From: Ampelocalamus luodianensis | Lineage: Eukaryota; Streptophyta; Magnoliopsida; Poales; Poaceae | DNA: 64,000 nucleotides | Assembly: GCA_036346255.1 (NCBI GenBank) | Contig: CM070633.1 | Coordinates: 42,485,692-42,549,691 of the forward strand | Direction: 5' to 3' | Shown: one piece after another, positions 1-10,719 of the stretch | How the letters are laid out: the number at the start of each line of letters is the position of its first letter | How positions within the stretch are numbered: position 1 is the first letter of the stretch | The notes under the pieces: generated by a model | Database searches by the model: none | Told to the model about the DNA's origin: nothing | Seen by the model: only the letters and a program-made list of their open reading frames with translations | Position numbers and translations under genes: made by a program

Positions 1-427
1 CATGAGACAAATCACTATTCTCGCTTTCTAGCAATTTCACTTTCTTCCTAAGAGCAATCAGTTTAAGATCATATGACAACAAGACATTTATGAGTTTTTC
101 TTTGCTCACCTTGCTTAACTCGAGTAGGGGATCGTCATCGGAAAAATCATCATGATCATCCTCGGAAAGCTCTCCATCACGTTCATCCTCAAATGCCGGT
201 GCACACATACCAATGGGCTCTTTCTCCTTAGGCTCCATGCGTGTCTCATCTCTGAAACTAGGACAATCAAAACTAAAGAGACCGCCACAAATATCGCAGG
301 AGAATCCCTCCTGAACCGACAACACCATTATTGCATCTTCAAAAGTCTTATCATGACTCACATCAACGATAAAAGAATCATGCCAAGATGCAAGGAAACG
401 CTCACAAGTTGGCACACTAGTCGCCAT
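1..427 (-). CDS. Retroelement internal ORF, gag position, partial
   Basis: A reading frame starts at the ATG at 427 and stays open to the window edge (142 codons, no stop seen). It begins about 38 nt inside the primer binding site at 465-477, the usual place for the first ORF of an LTR retrotransposon. Visible features: a CDIC cysteine pair at residues 44-47, a strongly acidic Asp/Glu stretch at about residues 80-99, then a Leu/Lys-rich, probably coiled-coil segment from residue 101 on. I do not recognise a standard gag domain, and the C-terminal part lies outside the window. It may be a gag-like or lineage-specific leader protein. Position supports retroelement origin; function is unknown. 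Confidence 0.55.
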   Translation of the reverse strand, partial: MATSVPTCERFLASWHDSFIVDVSHDKTFEDAIMVLSVQEGFSCDICGGLFSFDCPSFRDETRMEPKEKEPIGMCAPAFEDERDGELSEDDHDDFSDDDPLLELSKVSKEKLINVLLSYDLKLIALRKKVKLLESENSDLSH

Positions 428-464
428 GCTCAAAGATCAGTTAAGATCACAAAAGAGCAAACTT

Positions 465-477
465 GGCTCTGATACCA
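465..477 (-). other. Primer binding site (initiator tRNA-Met type)
   Basis: The minus strand reads TGGTATCAGAGCC, the classic plant retrotransposon site complementary to the initiator methionine tRNA 3' end. It lies two bases inside the LTR edge at 480 and fixes the element's orientation as minus. Confidence 0.85.
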
Positions 478-682
478 CTTGTTGGACCGGAAAGACGACT
501 AGAGGGAGGGTGAATAGGAGCACACTCAACTTTTTCACAAACGATCGGATTCAATACGATGTTTACTCCAATAGTTATGAAAGCTATGAAGATCAATAAA
601 CAAGTACAGTGGAAGACTTGTATTGAATCCAATCAAAACCCCGAAGCAAAATCAACAAAAACTCAAATCACAGAGTCTCGGG

Positions 683-800
683 CGGTCTGACCTCTCAGAA
701 ATCGGGTCGAATATTTTACCTAGCGGTCAGACCTCTCACAGGGGCGGTCTGACCGATTTGCCTAGCGGTCTGACCTCTTAGATGGGCGGTCTGACCTCTA
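683..800. repeat. Cluster of GGTCTGACC / GGTCAGACC words
   Basis: Five copies of the near-palindromic word (GCGGTCTGACC or its complement) occur within about 120 bp, spaced 20-40 bp apart, inside the LTR. Confidence 0.7.
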
Positions 801-986
801 GCACGATGAACAGGAAAATCAGCCCAAAAACTAAAACTAAAATTGGCCTAACTTTTGATCTACACGGCCAAACTTGACCAAATTTGGAACACACCTTCCT
901 AAGGATATTAGGAACCTATTCCAAGCAGCGATTGAGTAGATCCACATCAAAGTTTTGACCTTTTTCCATTTTACCGAAGGAGGGTT

Positions 987-1310
987 CAAAACCGAGCAAA
1001 AACGAAAACTTGATCTAGAGACTTGCTCGTGGGTGATTGATGATCAAGATGATCCTAGATGTGTTCCTACATGTCACAGCAAGCTAGATCAAGAGAAGAA
1101 ACCAAGCCAAAAGCTCTCAAGAGCAAAACCCCCGAAAATCACCCTTTCTTTCACCAAAACCGAGCAAAAACGAAAACTTGATCCAACAACTTGCTCGTGG
1201 GTGGATGATGATCAAGATGACCTTAGATGGGTTCCCACATATCTCAGCAAGCAAGATCAAGAAGAAAAACCAAGTAAAAACTCTCGGATCAAAGAAAGCC
1301 CCAAAATCAC
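987..1310. repeat. Tandem duplication, 168-bp period
   Basis: The segment starting CAAAACCGAGCAAAAACG at 987 recurs at 1155 with scattered differences, including the shared inner words CTTGCTCGTGGGTG and GATGATCAAGATGA. The duplication also keeps a spurious plus-strand frame open here. Confidence 0.75.
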
Positions 1311-1547
1311 AAATAGATAGGAAGAACACAAAGAGATACAATTTGTGAAATCTTTCTTTGGATTGATTAGATAGATGGATGATTGATATTTACAGCCACT
1401 CCCACATGGAGGACAAAGCTCTATCCAAGAGCACACACTCAATCCATCCCTAGAACCCTAACTCTCCACCTTTCTCCCGAAAACCCTAAAACACAAAATA
1501 GGGCTATCAAATGAGTGGGTTGAGGAGGTGCTGGCCAGCACCCTCCT

Positions 1548-1557
1548 CTATTTATAG
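1548..1557 (-). promoter_or_regulatory. LTR core promoter (TATA box)
   Basis: The minus strand reads CTATAAATAG, a canonical TATA box, about 1.07 kb upstream of the inner LTR edge. It is the likely promoter of the element whose first ORF lies at 427-1. Confidence 0.6.
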
Positions 1558-2227
1558 TGGAGGCTAGATTCTAGGGAATATTCCATTAGGGCACCCATTA
1601 AACCCTAACACACAATGGGTTAACACACGTACGCATTTTAAAGCGCCGTCTTCATCATCGATTGACCTAAACCGCTTCACCATGCGCCAACCCGCGCCGC
1701 GGTTTAGCCAAAAGTCACCAAGGCCGTATTTGGTAAAATTACCAAAATACCCCTGTCTCGATCTTTCTCCAAAAGACCAAGTCCAACCCTGGTGAAGCAA
1801 TCGCATGCTTCGCCACGTGTAGGTTGATCAACGGCTCCTTGTCGTCAAGTCTCTCCTGTCCGGATCCCACCGGCACCACTGAGCACTTGCAACGACTCCT
1901 GCGCCGCTTGATCCAACTAGTCGCACCGAACCGCCCGTTCGGTCATCCATGTCCATCCTGCGCCCCGCTTGAGTCCTCTGACCTCACCCGGCATCCTTGA
2001 TCGTTCTGGACCTCAGCTCTTCAAGCTTAGTCCCGATCCTCCTCGCCGTTGACCGTCATTGACCTGCAAGCCACCTGCACAGCAATAGACAAGAAAACAC
2101 GAATCCGGGAACAAGTTCTTCACAACTTGACCCACGTTAGCCAAAATATGCATCATGCAACACATATGCACTCATAAACATGAACTTGACCTAACAAACA
2201 CACATCGCCGTCACACGGGACGATGAA

Positions 2228-2642
2228 CCAAGCCAAAACCGGTCAGACCGCCACCAAGGCCGGTCTGACTACTCCCCTTACCGGTCAGACCGCCAGCCAA
2301 AGGCTGGTCTGACCGCCAGTCCATGATTTAGCCAAAATTCTAACTTGGAAATCTGCAAGCTCTTTGGAAATTTCAAACGAATAGAACTTTTGCCTGGAGG
2401 CTCCAAAAATTATGGGACCAAGAGCAGTAGAACCTCCTCTCTTACCTACACCCTCTATTTTTGGCCCAACTCAAAAATCCAAAGCCACTTTAATGGCCGG
2501 TCTGACCGCTCAGCGGTAGCCGATCGGACCGCCACACTGGCCGGTCGGACCGCCGCCCTGGCCGGTCGGACCGCCAACTACTCACAAGCAAAACAACCAA
2601 AGGCACGACCGGTCTGACCGCCACCATGGCCGGTCAGACCGC
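2228..2642. repeat. Second cluster of CCGGTCNGACCG words
   Basis: About ten imperfect copies of CCGGTCAGACCGCC or its complement occur here, some 20 bp apart around 2505-2575. They are related to the cluster at 683-800 in the same LTR. Confidence 0.7.
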
Positions 2643-2843
2643 GTGAGACCTGACATCACAGGAACTTCACCGAAAACGAGCGTTTCTCCCAACACCTCGA
2701 CGCTATCATCAATTGTTCAACACACTAAGATTAGGATCATATCCACATGATCTCCACATTTTGCAAACTCCAAATAAAAACCAAAACCTTGTATTAATTA
2801 ATTTAAAATAAATTTTACCAGAGAAAGAAAATTGGTATGTTAC

Positions 2844-3016
2844 ACTTGCCTGCCCATCGCGCCGCTAGCAGACCAGAAGCTTCGTGGACTGCCATGCTCA
2901 GCGTTCACTGTTAGCCGGAACACGAGGAGATCGCCAATGCACATGAACCGCCGGAGTTCATCACCAACTACCCCTCAAGCGGGAGATGGTGGCTACACTG
3001 CTCTGTACACTTGTAT
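2844..3016. other. Unassigned GC-balanced flank, gene-like
   Basis: Sequence between the LTR edge and the AT-rich CAD 3' flank. It has protein-like composition, with two plus-strand frames largely open (one containing the residues PEFITNYPSS), but no recognised domain, start or splice signals. It may be a decayed exon or unrelated DNA. Confidence 0.25.
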
Positions 3017-3496
3017 GCCGGCAATGGCTCACAATTTCGCCAAAATTTTGGCGAAATTTCGGTAATTTCGTTATCCTCCGAAATAAATACATTTGATGCT
3101 AGACAACTTATGTCCTAAATTCGGCAACATTTGAATTTGGACACAATTCTGTCAAATTTTGTCCAAAGTTTGGTCAAATTTCGTCCAAATTTCAAGCCCA
3201 CGTTTGAAAACTCACCAGTGCGCCGGGCGGTCGGCTGTGAGAAGCGCCTGGATTGTAGAGAACGGTGGCCCGGAGAAAATACTCTGGTACTTTACTACTT
3301 CACTTCAGCAATCACAAAAATAGCAGAAACGATAGAACACACGACTTACACTTTGGTAATACTAGATGGAGTATTAATTCACCTGCACATACCAACCAAA
3401 CACAGCAAAAGCACCACATGGTGACATGGGCAAATGAACTCACATGTAGGTAAAACAACTTATTAACACCACGGCAGGAACGGCGTGTTCTAAAGC
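3017..3496. other. CAD 3' flank, no gene
   Basis: At 3030-3200 there is a low-complexity run of words such as CAAATTT and GCGAAATTT. From about 3270 to 3496 is the probable 3' UTR and downstream DNA of the CAD gene. No further gene is seen. Confidence 0.5.
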
Positions 3497-4923
3497 CTAG
3501 GCAGCGGTGCCGAGGCTGCCGGCGACGTCGAGGACGAAGCGGTACCTCACGTCGTTCCTCTCGAGCCGCTCGACCGCCGTGTTGACGTAGTCCATCTTCA
3601 CGACCTCAACGTCTGCGGTGATGCCGTGCTCCCCCGCGAAGTCCAGCATCGCCTGGCAGTCGCCGACGCTGCCCACGCCGCTCCCGGCCACACGCTTCCC
3701 GCCCGTGATGATGGCGTAGGCCGGCAGCTCCAGCGGCTTGTTCGGCGCGCCGACCACCACCATCTGCCCCATCGGCTTCAGCAGCGCCAGCAGCGGCACG
3801 ATCGGGTGCCCCGCCGACACCGTGTCGATGATGCCGTCCATCGTGCCCGTCGCGGCCTGCACCCAAGAATCGTATTTGCGTTAATAGCTACCGCGGCAAC
3901 AATCGTATGCCACAGGGCCGAGGTGTTACCTTCATTTGCTCGGCGTCGTGGCTGACCAAGAACGTGTCGGCGCCGAGGTGCTCGAGCGCCTCCTGCCGCT
4001 TGCCCGGCGACGAGCTGATCACGGTGACCGTCATCCCGAACGCTTTGCCGAACTTGACGGCCATGTGGCCGAGGCCCCCGAGGCCAACGACGCCCAGGTG
4101 CTTGCCTGGCGCGTTGAGGCCGAACTGCATCATCGGGCTGTACACCGTGACGCCGGCGCAGAGCAGCGGCGCCGCGCCGTCCAGAGGCAGGCTCTCCGGG
4201 ACGCGGACGACGTAGTCTTGGTTGACGACGACGACGTCTGAGAAGCCCCCCAGGGTGGTCGCGCCGTCGTAGTCCACGCCGTTGGACGTAGGCACGAGGG
4301 TGGGGCAGTAGTTCCCGTACCCCTTGCTGCAGCTCTGGCACGTGCGGCAGGAATCGACGAAGTAGCCCACGCCCACCGTCTCGCCGGCCTTGAAGTTCTT
4401 GACACCGCGGCCGACGTCGGTGACGATGCCGACAACCTCATGCCTGTGCCACCATTGCAAGAGAATCCTTCGTTAGTTTGTGCACCGTCATATGGGTAGA
4501 AATCTGGAGGCAATTTATCGACGCTATTAGTTGGTTATTTTACCCGGGAACAACGGGGTACATGGCGTTGCCCCACTCGTTCTTGATGGTGTGGAGGTCC
4601 GAGTGGCAGATCCCGCAGAAGAGAACCTTGATCGTGACGTCGTCGTCTCTCTGAACCCTGAGATCGCATCGCCCGTCGCAATGGCATGGATCAACATCAA
4701 TGGGAAATTCATCAGTTCAAAAAGCAAAACTGACAAATACCACAATTACTAATTTACTACTACTATGTTCATGCTGTTCTTCTCACGACCCAACAGAACA
4801 GAACAAGTTAATTAGTCATGACGAGAGAGAGTGATCAGACCTTCTTGAGAAGCTGTAGGGGGAGAGGTGACCGGAGGCATCCCTCGCAGCCCACCCGAGC
4901 GCCGGCTTGCCTTGCTCCGCCAT
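3497..4923 (-). CDS. CAD: Cinnamyl alcohol dehydrogenase family protein, 4 exons, intact
   Basis: Zinc- and NADP(H)-dependent alcohol dehydrogenase of the CAD family, which reduces cinnamaldehydes to monolignols in the cytosol. Exons (minus strand): 4923-4841, 4657-4544, 4443-3930 and 3856-3497. All introns are GT-AG and the frame is unbroken, giving 356 residues, the usual family length. Visible residues: catalytic zinc ligands C45 (CGICHSD), H67-E68 (GHE) and C161; structural zinc cysteines C98, C101, C104 and C112; Rossmann loop GLGGLG at 186-191; cofactor-ribose region SSS at 209-211 followed by K214. The start MAEQGKPALGWAARDASG matches the family's normal N-terminus. It resembles the rice CAD8 tandem-cluster type more than the main lignin CAD, so its substrate in the plant is uncertain. 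A broken paralogue lies to the right in the same orientation. Confidence 0.93.
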
Positions 4924-5020
4924 TGATTCCTTGCTCTGCTTCTTCGATCTACTACTTGGCTCTGCCGTTCGTTGAGGAATCAGCGAGATACTGATACGGC
5001 AGTGCCAACCCCAGAGCTCA

Positions 5021-5030
5021 GAATAAATAG
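5021..5030 (-). promoter_or_regulatory. Candidate TATA box of the CAD gene
   Basis: The minus strand reads CTATTTATTC about 100 nt upstream of the CAD ATG at 4923, a plausible core-promoter distance. It is an imperfect TATA box and no start site can be proved from sequence. Confidence 0.4.
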
Positions 5031-5966
5031 ACAGGCAAACAAGTTAAAATAATGGACAGTTGGACATGACAACGTCAGATACTGGCGTCAGGAACAACAA
5101 CCCTAAACATTACAAATTACATCCCTCTCAGTGGCAGTTTCGCTAGCTCATTTCATTTACATTACAGACGCATAGATAAGCGCCCTTCCTCTGCCGCCGC
5201 CGGCGGCTCATGCGTTTTCTCTTCTTTAATCTGTGAACGATAGATAATTCAAAGATTGGCAGTGCATGCAGTTGGCTCATTCAGCCGGTGCAAATTGCTC
5301 GCGTCGTAATTTCAAGAACAGCGAAGAAATGCCTACCACGCACTGGGTGGGTCAAGCTCTTGGTTCAGTTTGAAAACGGACAAAAGGATCGAAGCCAATG
5401 TAGCGAGTAGTGGCAATGAATGGCAAACGATTCACATTTGGAGATGCTGATAAGATCAGTGCACTGAGTTTTGACACCGGTGGCCGGTGATAGCTGAATT
5501 TCTGTACCGTCTGGGCCAGGTCGTTGAATTGTGCACCCTCCGGCCCAAGCTTAATCAAACCGCCTAATGATCGTAACATATGCATATGCAGTGACGCATG
5601 CACTTAAATGTAGCACTTTGCAATTATAGCAACAAAAGCTATCGGATCAAATTGACAAGGTCGATAAACTTTACCCTTGGACGTAGACAGAGACAGGCAC
5701 TCTGCAGTCTGCACTCATGCAGATTTGGCAGCGCAGCACATGATCACGACCAACCACTCCTCACAAAATGGTCACCACAAGATTCAGAGCACCAGGACTC
5801 ACTTGAGCAATGAGGCCACGTTAGAATATTCAGAACCCAGTGGAGAGACCAACTCCACTTATTTAATTACTTGCGCATCAAAAGATCACACTGTTGAAAG
5901 TCACAGCACAACACATGAAGTTATCACATATCAACAAGCGTAGATCGATGATTCTTCAACAGGTAC
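5031..5966. other. CAD upstream region, no gene
   Basis: About 0.9 kb of mixed composition between the CAD promoter and the hAT-like insertion. There are only short frames with no recognisable domain. It probably contains distal CAD promoter sequence and the original spacer to the next CAD copy. Confidence 0.5.
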
Positions 5967-6818
5967 GTAGTAACAGTGGTGGACCTAGGATTTTTAGAAT
6001 GAGTGTTCGTACTTCAGAGCTAGGTTGTCCAAATATACCGATATCAATACGCCGATACCGTGAGATATCATTTCCCCCAAAACACTGATATGACGATACA
6101 CGTATATATAATAAAATACAAAAAATATAGAAATTAATGATTTCATACGAGGAATTGGGCGATATAAGGCAAGCATAATGGCATGAATTAAACAACAATT
6201 TATAGATATCAATAACAGTTGAGGAGGTGGAAATTAAGAATAGAGCTATTTTTGCTCTAGGCTTCTTATTTTGCTGAGTTATGTTGTTATTGCAACGTAC
6301 GGTCAAGACTTGTGCTTGGTGCTTGACTATTATTGTTTTCTCTATTTTTCTATTCTGGGTTGTACTAGCTATACCGCTAAATCTTCTTTTCTTCCTCTAA
6401 AAGTGATAAGTAGATGCCATATCTTCTTTTTCAAAAAAAAAAAAACTTGTGCTTGGTCTTGGTCGTTGTTGTTTTCTCACTTTTTTCTGTTCCAGGTTAT
6501 AGCAGCTAGACTGCTAAAACTTATTTTCTTTCTCTAATAGTGATTGGTAGAGCTCATACCTTCTTTTTTTTTTTTTTGACAGTTTCATACCTTGTTGATC
6601 CTGCTCTTTTTTGCTCTTTTTTTCCATCAGCAAGAACCCTATCTAAGAATGTTTCCTCCATAGAGCAAAAACTAGCATATAAACATATGTAACAAGGGCC
6701 CAACTATATATCTGTTCATTGCCCAAGGCAAATATTGTATTTTTGTACAACATCCATTGGAAAGAACCAAGAAAGCAGAGAAAGAGGCTAGACTCCAGAA
6801 AGAACCAGAGCTGGAGCG
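5967..6818. mobile_element. hAT-like DNA element X, left part with TSD
   Basis: The 8-bp word GTAGTAAC at 5967-5974 recurs at 23589-23596. Between the two copies the left end (AGTGGTGGACC...GAGTGTTCG) and the complement of the right end (CATGGGCGGACC...GGGTGTTCA) form an imperfect terminal inverted repeat. An 8-bp duplication suggests the hAT superfamily. With element A removed, X is about 1.4 kb and encodes no transposase, so it is non-autonomous. Its first 850 bp are AT-rich, with a tandem duplication at 6308-6578. Confidence 0.55.
6308..6578. repeat. Tandem duplication, 137-bp period
   Basis: The unit beginning ACTTGTGCTTGG at 6308 repeats at 6445 with moderate divergence. Each copy ends in a poly-A or poly-T run. 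Confidence 0.7.
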
Positions 6819-7502
6819 TGTCGACGATCAAGACGTCGATCTTACGAAAAGAAAAGGAGAAAGTGACGTGGGAAATCTAAGGAAATAATGGGACTGCTCT
6901 TTTATTAATATGAACTGGGTTTTACAGAATATGATATGAGAACACTACTTGTTCCTTTACAATCTCAGACCTATCACACGAATCTACGGCTTGTGCTTTA
7001 GTCTGATGGCTCTGTCTTGTATTGCCCTCTCCCCCTCTCTTGATCCGTCCAGGTTCCATCTTTAAATAGCCCTCGAAGAGGTGGCAGTTACTTCCGGAGA
7101 AGACGTCTGATGTGAAGCGTTGCGTCTGGTCAGAGTCAAGTGACGGTTGATAATGAACCAACCATTCGGCGGTTATATGTCTATGAGACATACAACCGCA
7201 TGGAGGTTGTTCGTCAGTACTTCTGGATAAGAAACGTCGTATGATATGGAATATGCACGTGTTCCATTCATCACACGGTAGAGAATATACCTTGAATCTG
7301 TTCCATGTATCAGTTCATACTTTTTACGAGCAGTTCTCCTGGTCGGGAGCTTGGCTTAGGCCTTCGTCCGACCAGGGCATCCATTATGTAACCTCTGGAA
7401 TCTCTACGACCAGTGAGGTCGTGCACCTCAGGGGTTACGACCATGGAGACGTATGGTCTTTTATATATTAAAAATAATATATAGAGGTTTTAATCCTCGT
7501 CA
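6819..7502 (-). repeat. Left LTR (3' LTR) of element A
   Basis: Runs from TGTCGACGATC to CCTCGTCA, 684 bp. On the minus strand CTATTTAAAG near 7062-7071 is a TATA-like element, with the transcribed R-U5 towards 6819. By eye it is a few per cent different from the right LTR. Confidence 0.9.
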
Positions 7503-7514
7503 GCTAGCCCCCGA
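7503..7514 (-). other. Polypurine tract of element A
   Basis: The minus strand reads CGGGGGCTAGC directly before the 3' LTR, the usual site of second-strand priming. Confidence 0.6.
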
Positions 7515-7711
7515 ACTTTAAATGAATAGGTCGTGTGAACACTTTTCTTCCGATGAGGCCGTATCGGGCTGACGCTCATTTAAATGCAAAGGCATTTGAA
7601 GCGGTTTGTATTCACTTTAAAGTTGAGAACTTTGCCTTGGGAATTGAAGAGTTTTTGTGTTCGTTGGACTTTTTTGGGTAACTCCTTATTGTGGTTAGAA
7701 ATTCTGAAGCT

Positions 7712-7718
7712 TATAAAA
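7712..7718 (+). promoter_or_regulatory. TATA box of the antisense gene in element A
   Basis: TATAAAA lies about 110 nt upstream of the ATG at 7828 and is followed by a pyrimidine-rich leader. It points opposite to the retrotransposon's own transcription, which suggests a dedicated promoter. Confidence 0.55.
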
Positions 7719-7827
7719 CCCCTTTGTAGACTTAGGGTTTTTTCACTTTCTGCTTTCCTTCTTCATCTCCCGAGTAAAAAACTGCTTCCGACCTCCTTTT
7801 CTTTCCCCATCCGAAAGAAATCTAACC

Positions 7828-10719
7828 ATGTCGGACCAAATCACCAACTGGTCGGTTTCGACTTGAATGAGAAGAAGCTAGAGAGCCTGGAGAAGATCGG
7901 GATGCTTCCCAACAGAGATCTGATTTCTTGGAGATCTGCGGTTGGGGAACATTCTCCGAGTGGTGAAGATAGAGAAATTCATGTTTTTCTTGCATATGTT
8001 GAATGCGGATTTAGGATACCAATTCACTCCTTCCTTCCCAAAGTTTTGGAGTATTATGGAGTTGAATTGGTGAATCTTGCTCCCAATGCTATCGCCAATC
8101 TCAGCATCTTTATTTACCTCTGCGAAGCGTACTTGGGGATTCCAGTAGATCTGGATCTATTCAGGTACTACTACAGGATGACAAAGTCTGGGAAGACGAT
8201 TGAGACACCTGGAGAGTGCACCTTGCGCCTCCATAACGGAAAAGCCGATGAGTACATATTTATGTACTCGAAATCTTCGTGGTCGTCGTGGAAGAAGAGT
8301 TGGTTCTATATGAAGATCACGAAGAAAGACAGCCTTTATTATTCAGGTAAGAAGGCGGTCAAGAATCCGAATTGGCGCTCCTCTACAGAAAAAGAGGAAA
8401 AAATAAAGAAATGGGCTGAAGCAATCAAGCTTCTTAGTGTCAAGGGTTTAACATCTTGGCACGTAGTGAAGGATTTTTTCACGCGCCGGGTTAGTCCTTT
8501 GAAAGCCCGAGCACACCGGATGCTCTGGTATATTGGTCGTGACGATACGACCAAAGATTCCAAAGAGGGTAAGCCATGAATGATTTCTGACCTGTTTACC
8601 TATCTTAGTTGATTATTTATGTATCCTTAAATCTTTTATTTTACCTTTACAGCTCTATCTTCTGATGAGATTAGAAGCTGGATCAAAATGATCTGCGCCA
8701 GAGAGCCTGGCGACAAGGCTAGTTTTCCCCGGATCTTAGCGGTTGTTTCCGCTGAAGAGAGGATTGAAAGACTTAAGGTAAGAAAAATCAACCGTTTTTT
8801 TTTGTTATCGTACATATTATTTTTGATCGGTATACTATAAATCCTTTTTTGATGTGTAGTCGATTGGGTTGAGGATCAATAAGGTCACTGAAAGATGTGA
8901 GCCGATTGATGATCCGACCACCCCTTCGACTATACAGGATATCAACCTTCCAAAGGTAGGAAACCGAGCATAAATAATATTTTAGATAAGTGATGTTCAT
9001 CACCTAATTATCTTTGATGATATATTAGGCAGTTGTCATACCTTCTAGCAAGGTAACTGAAGACCCACCAGTACCTACTGAGGCTACTATTTTGGAGGTC
9101 GATGAATCTACATCTACTGATCCGGCGATCAGGGATCTCGACCAAATGGTCGCGGATATCGCTTCTGATTTCCGATCAGTGGATGTGCAAGATCTAGTCA
9201 ACCCTACCGGTTTAGAACTGGTGAAATCGGTTGAGAAGAAGAGGAAGGCTAGCGCAACGAACTTTGCTTCGATGCGTTACAAGGGTAAATTCAGAAAATC
9301 GACCAGGTATATATATTAAATGAAGAGGTCGTATATATACATACCTTAGATCTTCCTTACCTTCTCTCCCTTCTTTTTTTTAGATCTTCTGGTGTTCCAG
9401 TGTGTTCGACCAGAGCACCTCTCAGGAAAAGGTTTCTGAGGAAGAGGTGGTCGTGGAGGTTCCTGATCAGGATACTCCTAAAGCTAAAACTGCCGAGGAT
9501 GAAGTAGTAAAAGAAGCCCCCGAGCAGGTTTCAACATCTGCTTAGGATCCTCTAGTAATCCTTACTCCTTCTCCGGAGGTAGTCATCTCCAAAGATCCTC
9601 AACAGGTTCTACCGGCTCCTAGAAATGCTTCTCAGGTTAACAAATTCCCTTTTTCTCCCCGATTTATCGAGGATAAGGAACTTGATGAAGCCTCGGGAAA
9701 GATATCGGACCATCAAGCTGAGATTGGTCCAGATACAATTTTTTCCGAATATAATGACATGGCAATTCGGGTAAGTGTTCTACGACCATCCTCACAACTC
9801 TTTTTTTTGAAGTTTCTTTGAAAATTTATCAAAGAAAGGGATTTTATTTTTGTAGCACATGGTCGAGAAATATGCTGTGGTCGGAGGACTAACCTAGCGA
9901 ATAAGATCTTTGGAGCAAAAGCATTCCGATTTGAGAAGTAAGAACATTTCTCTTTTAGTTTGACTTCCTAAATTTTATCATCTTGTTTCCCTCTTGTGAC
10001 TTAACCTTCTATTCCTATCATATTTGATAGATTTAGAGAAAATTAAAGAAGAGATTGTGGCCAAAGAAGCCATAATTATAAAACTCAAGGAAGAAAATCA
10101 GGGAAAAGACCGGTCGATCGAGCATGCGATGACCAGACAAAAGGAGGTTTTCGACTCTTGTGAGAAGAAAATCAAAGGTAACTGGTCGTAGACTTAACCA
10201 GTATTCTGTAACTCCAATAAAAGAGTATGTTAATTTCTTTTTATCCACTCGTGCAGAAAAAACTGAAGCACTTGAACGAGCGGAGAAAACCCTCAAGTTT
10301 GAGCGTGACCAAGGGACTGAACTCGATCGGAGTCTTGAAGACAAAGTCAAGGCTCTGAACAAGATGCTCTTCGACACAGGTCGGGAACGCAACTGCCCAT
10401 TCTAAGAGATCCTTCAGAGAGAATCAATTTTCTCGGCCATCAACTTGAAGATCTCAAGGAGGTAATAACACTCTTTCGAGAGAACCATGTTAAGACAATG
10501 AAGGAAGCTATCGTGAATGAAGTTAGTGTCGCTTTAGCTAAACTGAAGGCTTCCGACCCATCTGTTAATCTTAAAGCTGTGGAACAGGACTTCAACTGCT
10601 CTGAAAATGAAGCAACAAAACTTCTCAAGGAAGTAAGACCTCTCGGAGAGAAAGTTGCTGAAAAAATGGAAGTCGGATCTCCATCACGCAGCGACCAGTC
10701 TAGTGGTCCCAACAAGTAA
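7828..10719 (+). pseudogene. Spliced antisense gene of element A (Transposase_28-like, coiled coil)
   Basis: A multi-exon gene lies antisense to gag-pol, between pol and the 3' LTR. Exons inferred from GT-AG junctions with matching frames: 7828-8568, 8653-8777, 8860-8955, 9029-9306, 9384-9770, 9856-9937, 10031-10177 and 10257-10719. The first exon carries a conserved block (GVELVNLAPNAIANLSIF, then CEAYLGIPVDLDLFRYYYRM) typical of Pfam Transposase_28, 'putative gypsy type transposon'. The distal exons encode an acidic linker and long Lys/Glu-rich coiled coils. The ATG at 7828 is out of frame with the conserved block, a stop lies in exon 5 (about 9543) and a frameshift near 10400, so this copy is decayed. 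The function of the family is unknown; extra ORFs, including antisense ones, are known in Tat elements. Confidence 0.7.

Larger units (their letters stand above)
480..2843 (-). mobile_element. 5' LTR of a copia (SIRE-like) retrotransposon
   Basis: The plus strand begins TGTTGGACCGG next to the primer site and appears to end at ...GTATGTTACA (2843), about 2.36 kb. The other LTR is outside the window, so the outer edge is judged only from the TG...CA rule and from the change of sequence character. It holds a TATA box on the minus strand, a 168-bp tandem duplication and two clusters of a GGTCTGACC word. The long LTR plus Met primer site fits the SIRE/Maximus copia lineage, but no pol is visible to prove it. 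Confidence 0.6.

Noticed and set aside
955..1320. 121-codon frame in the left LTR
   Set aside because: Created by a 168-bp tandem duplication (divisible by three) within the LTR.
3626..4241. Plus-strand frames of about 100 codons opposite the CAD gene
   Set aside because: Antisense shadows caused by GC-rich third positions of the CAD exons.
7584..7827. N-terminal extension of the long frame leading into the antisense gene
   Set aside because: It contains the TATA box and leader of that gene and has no conserved block; it is probably not translated.
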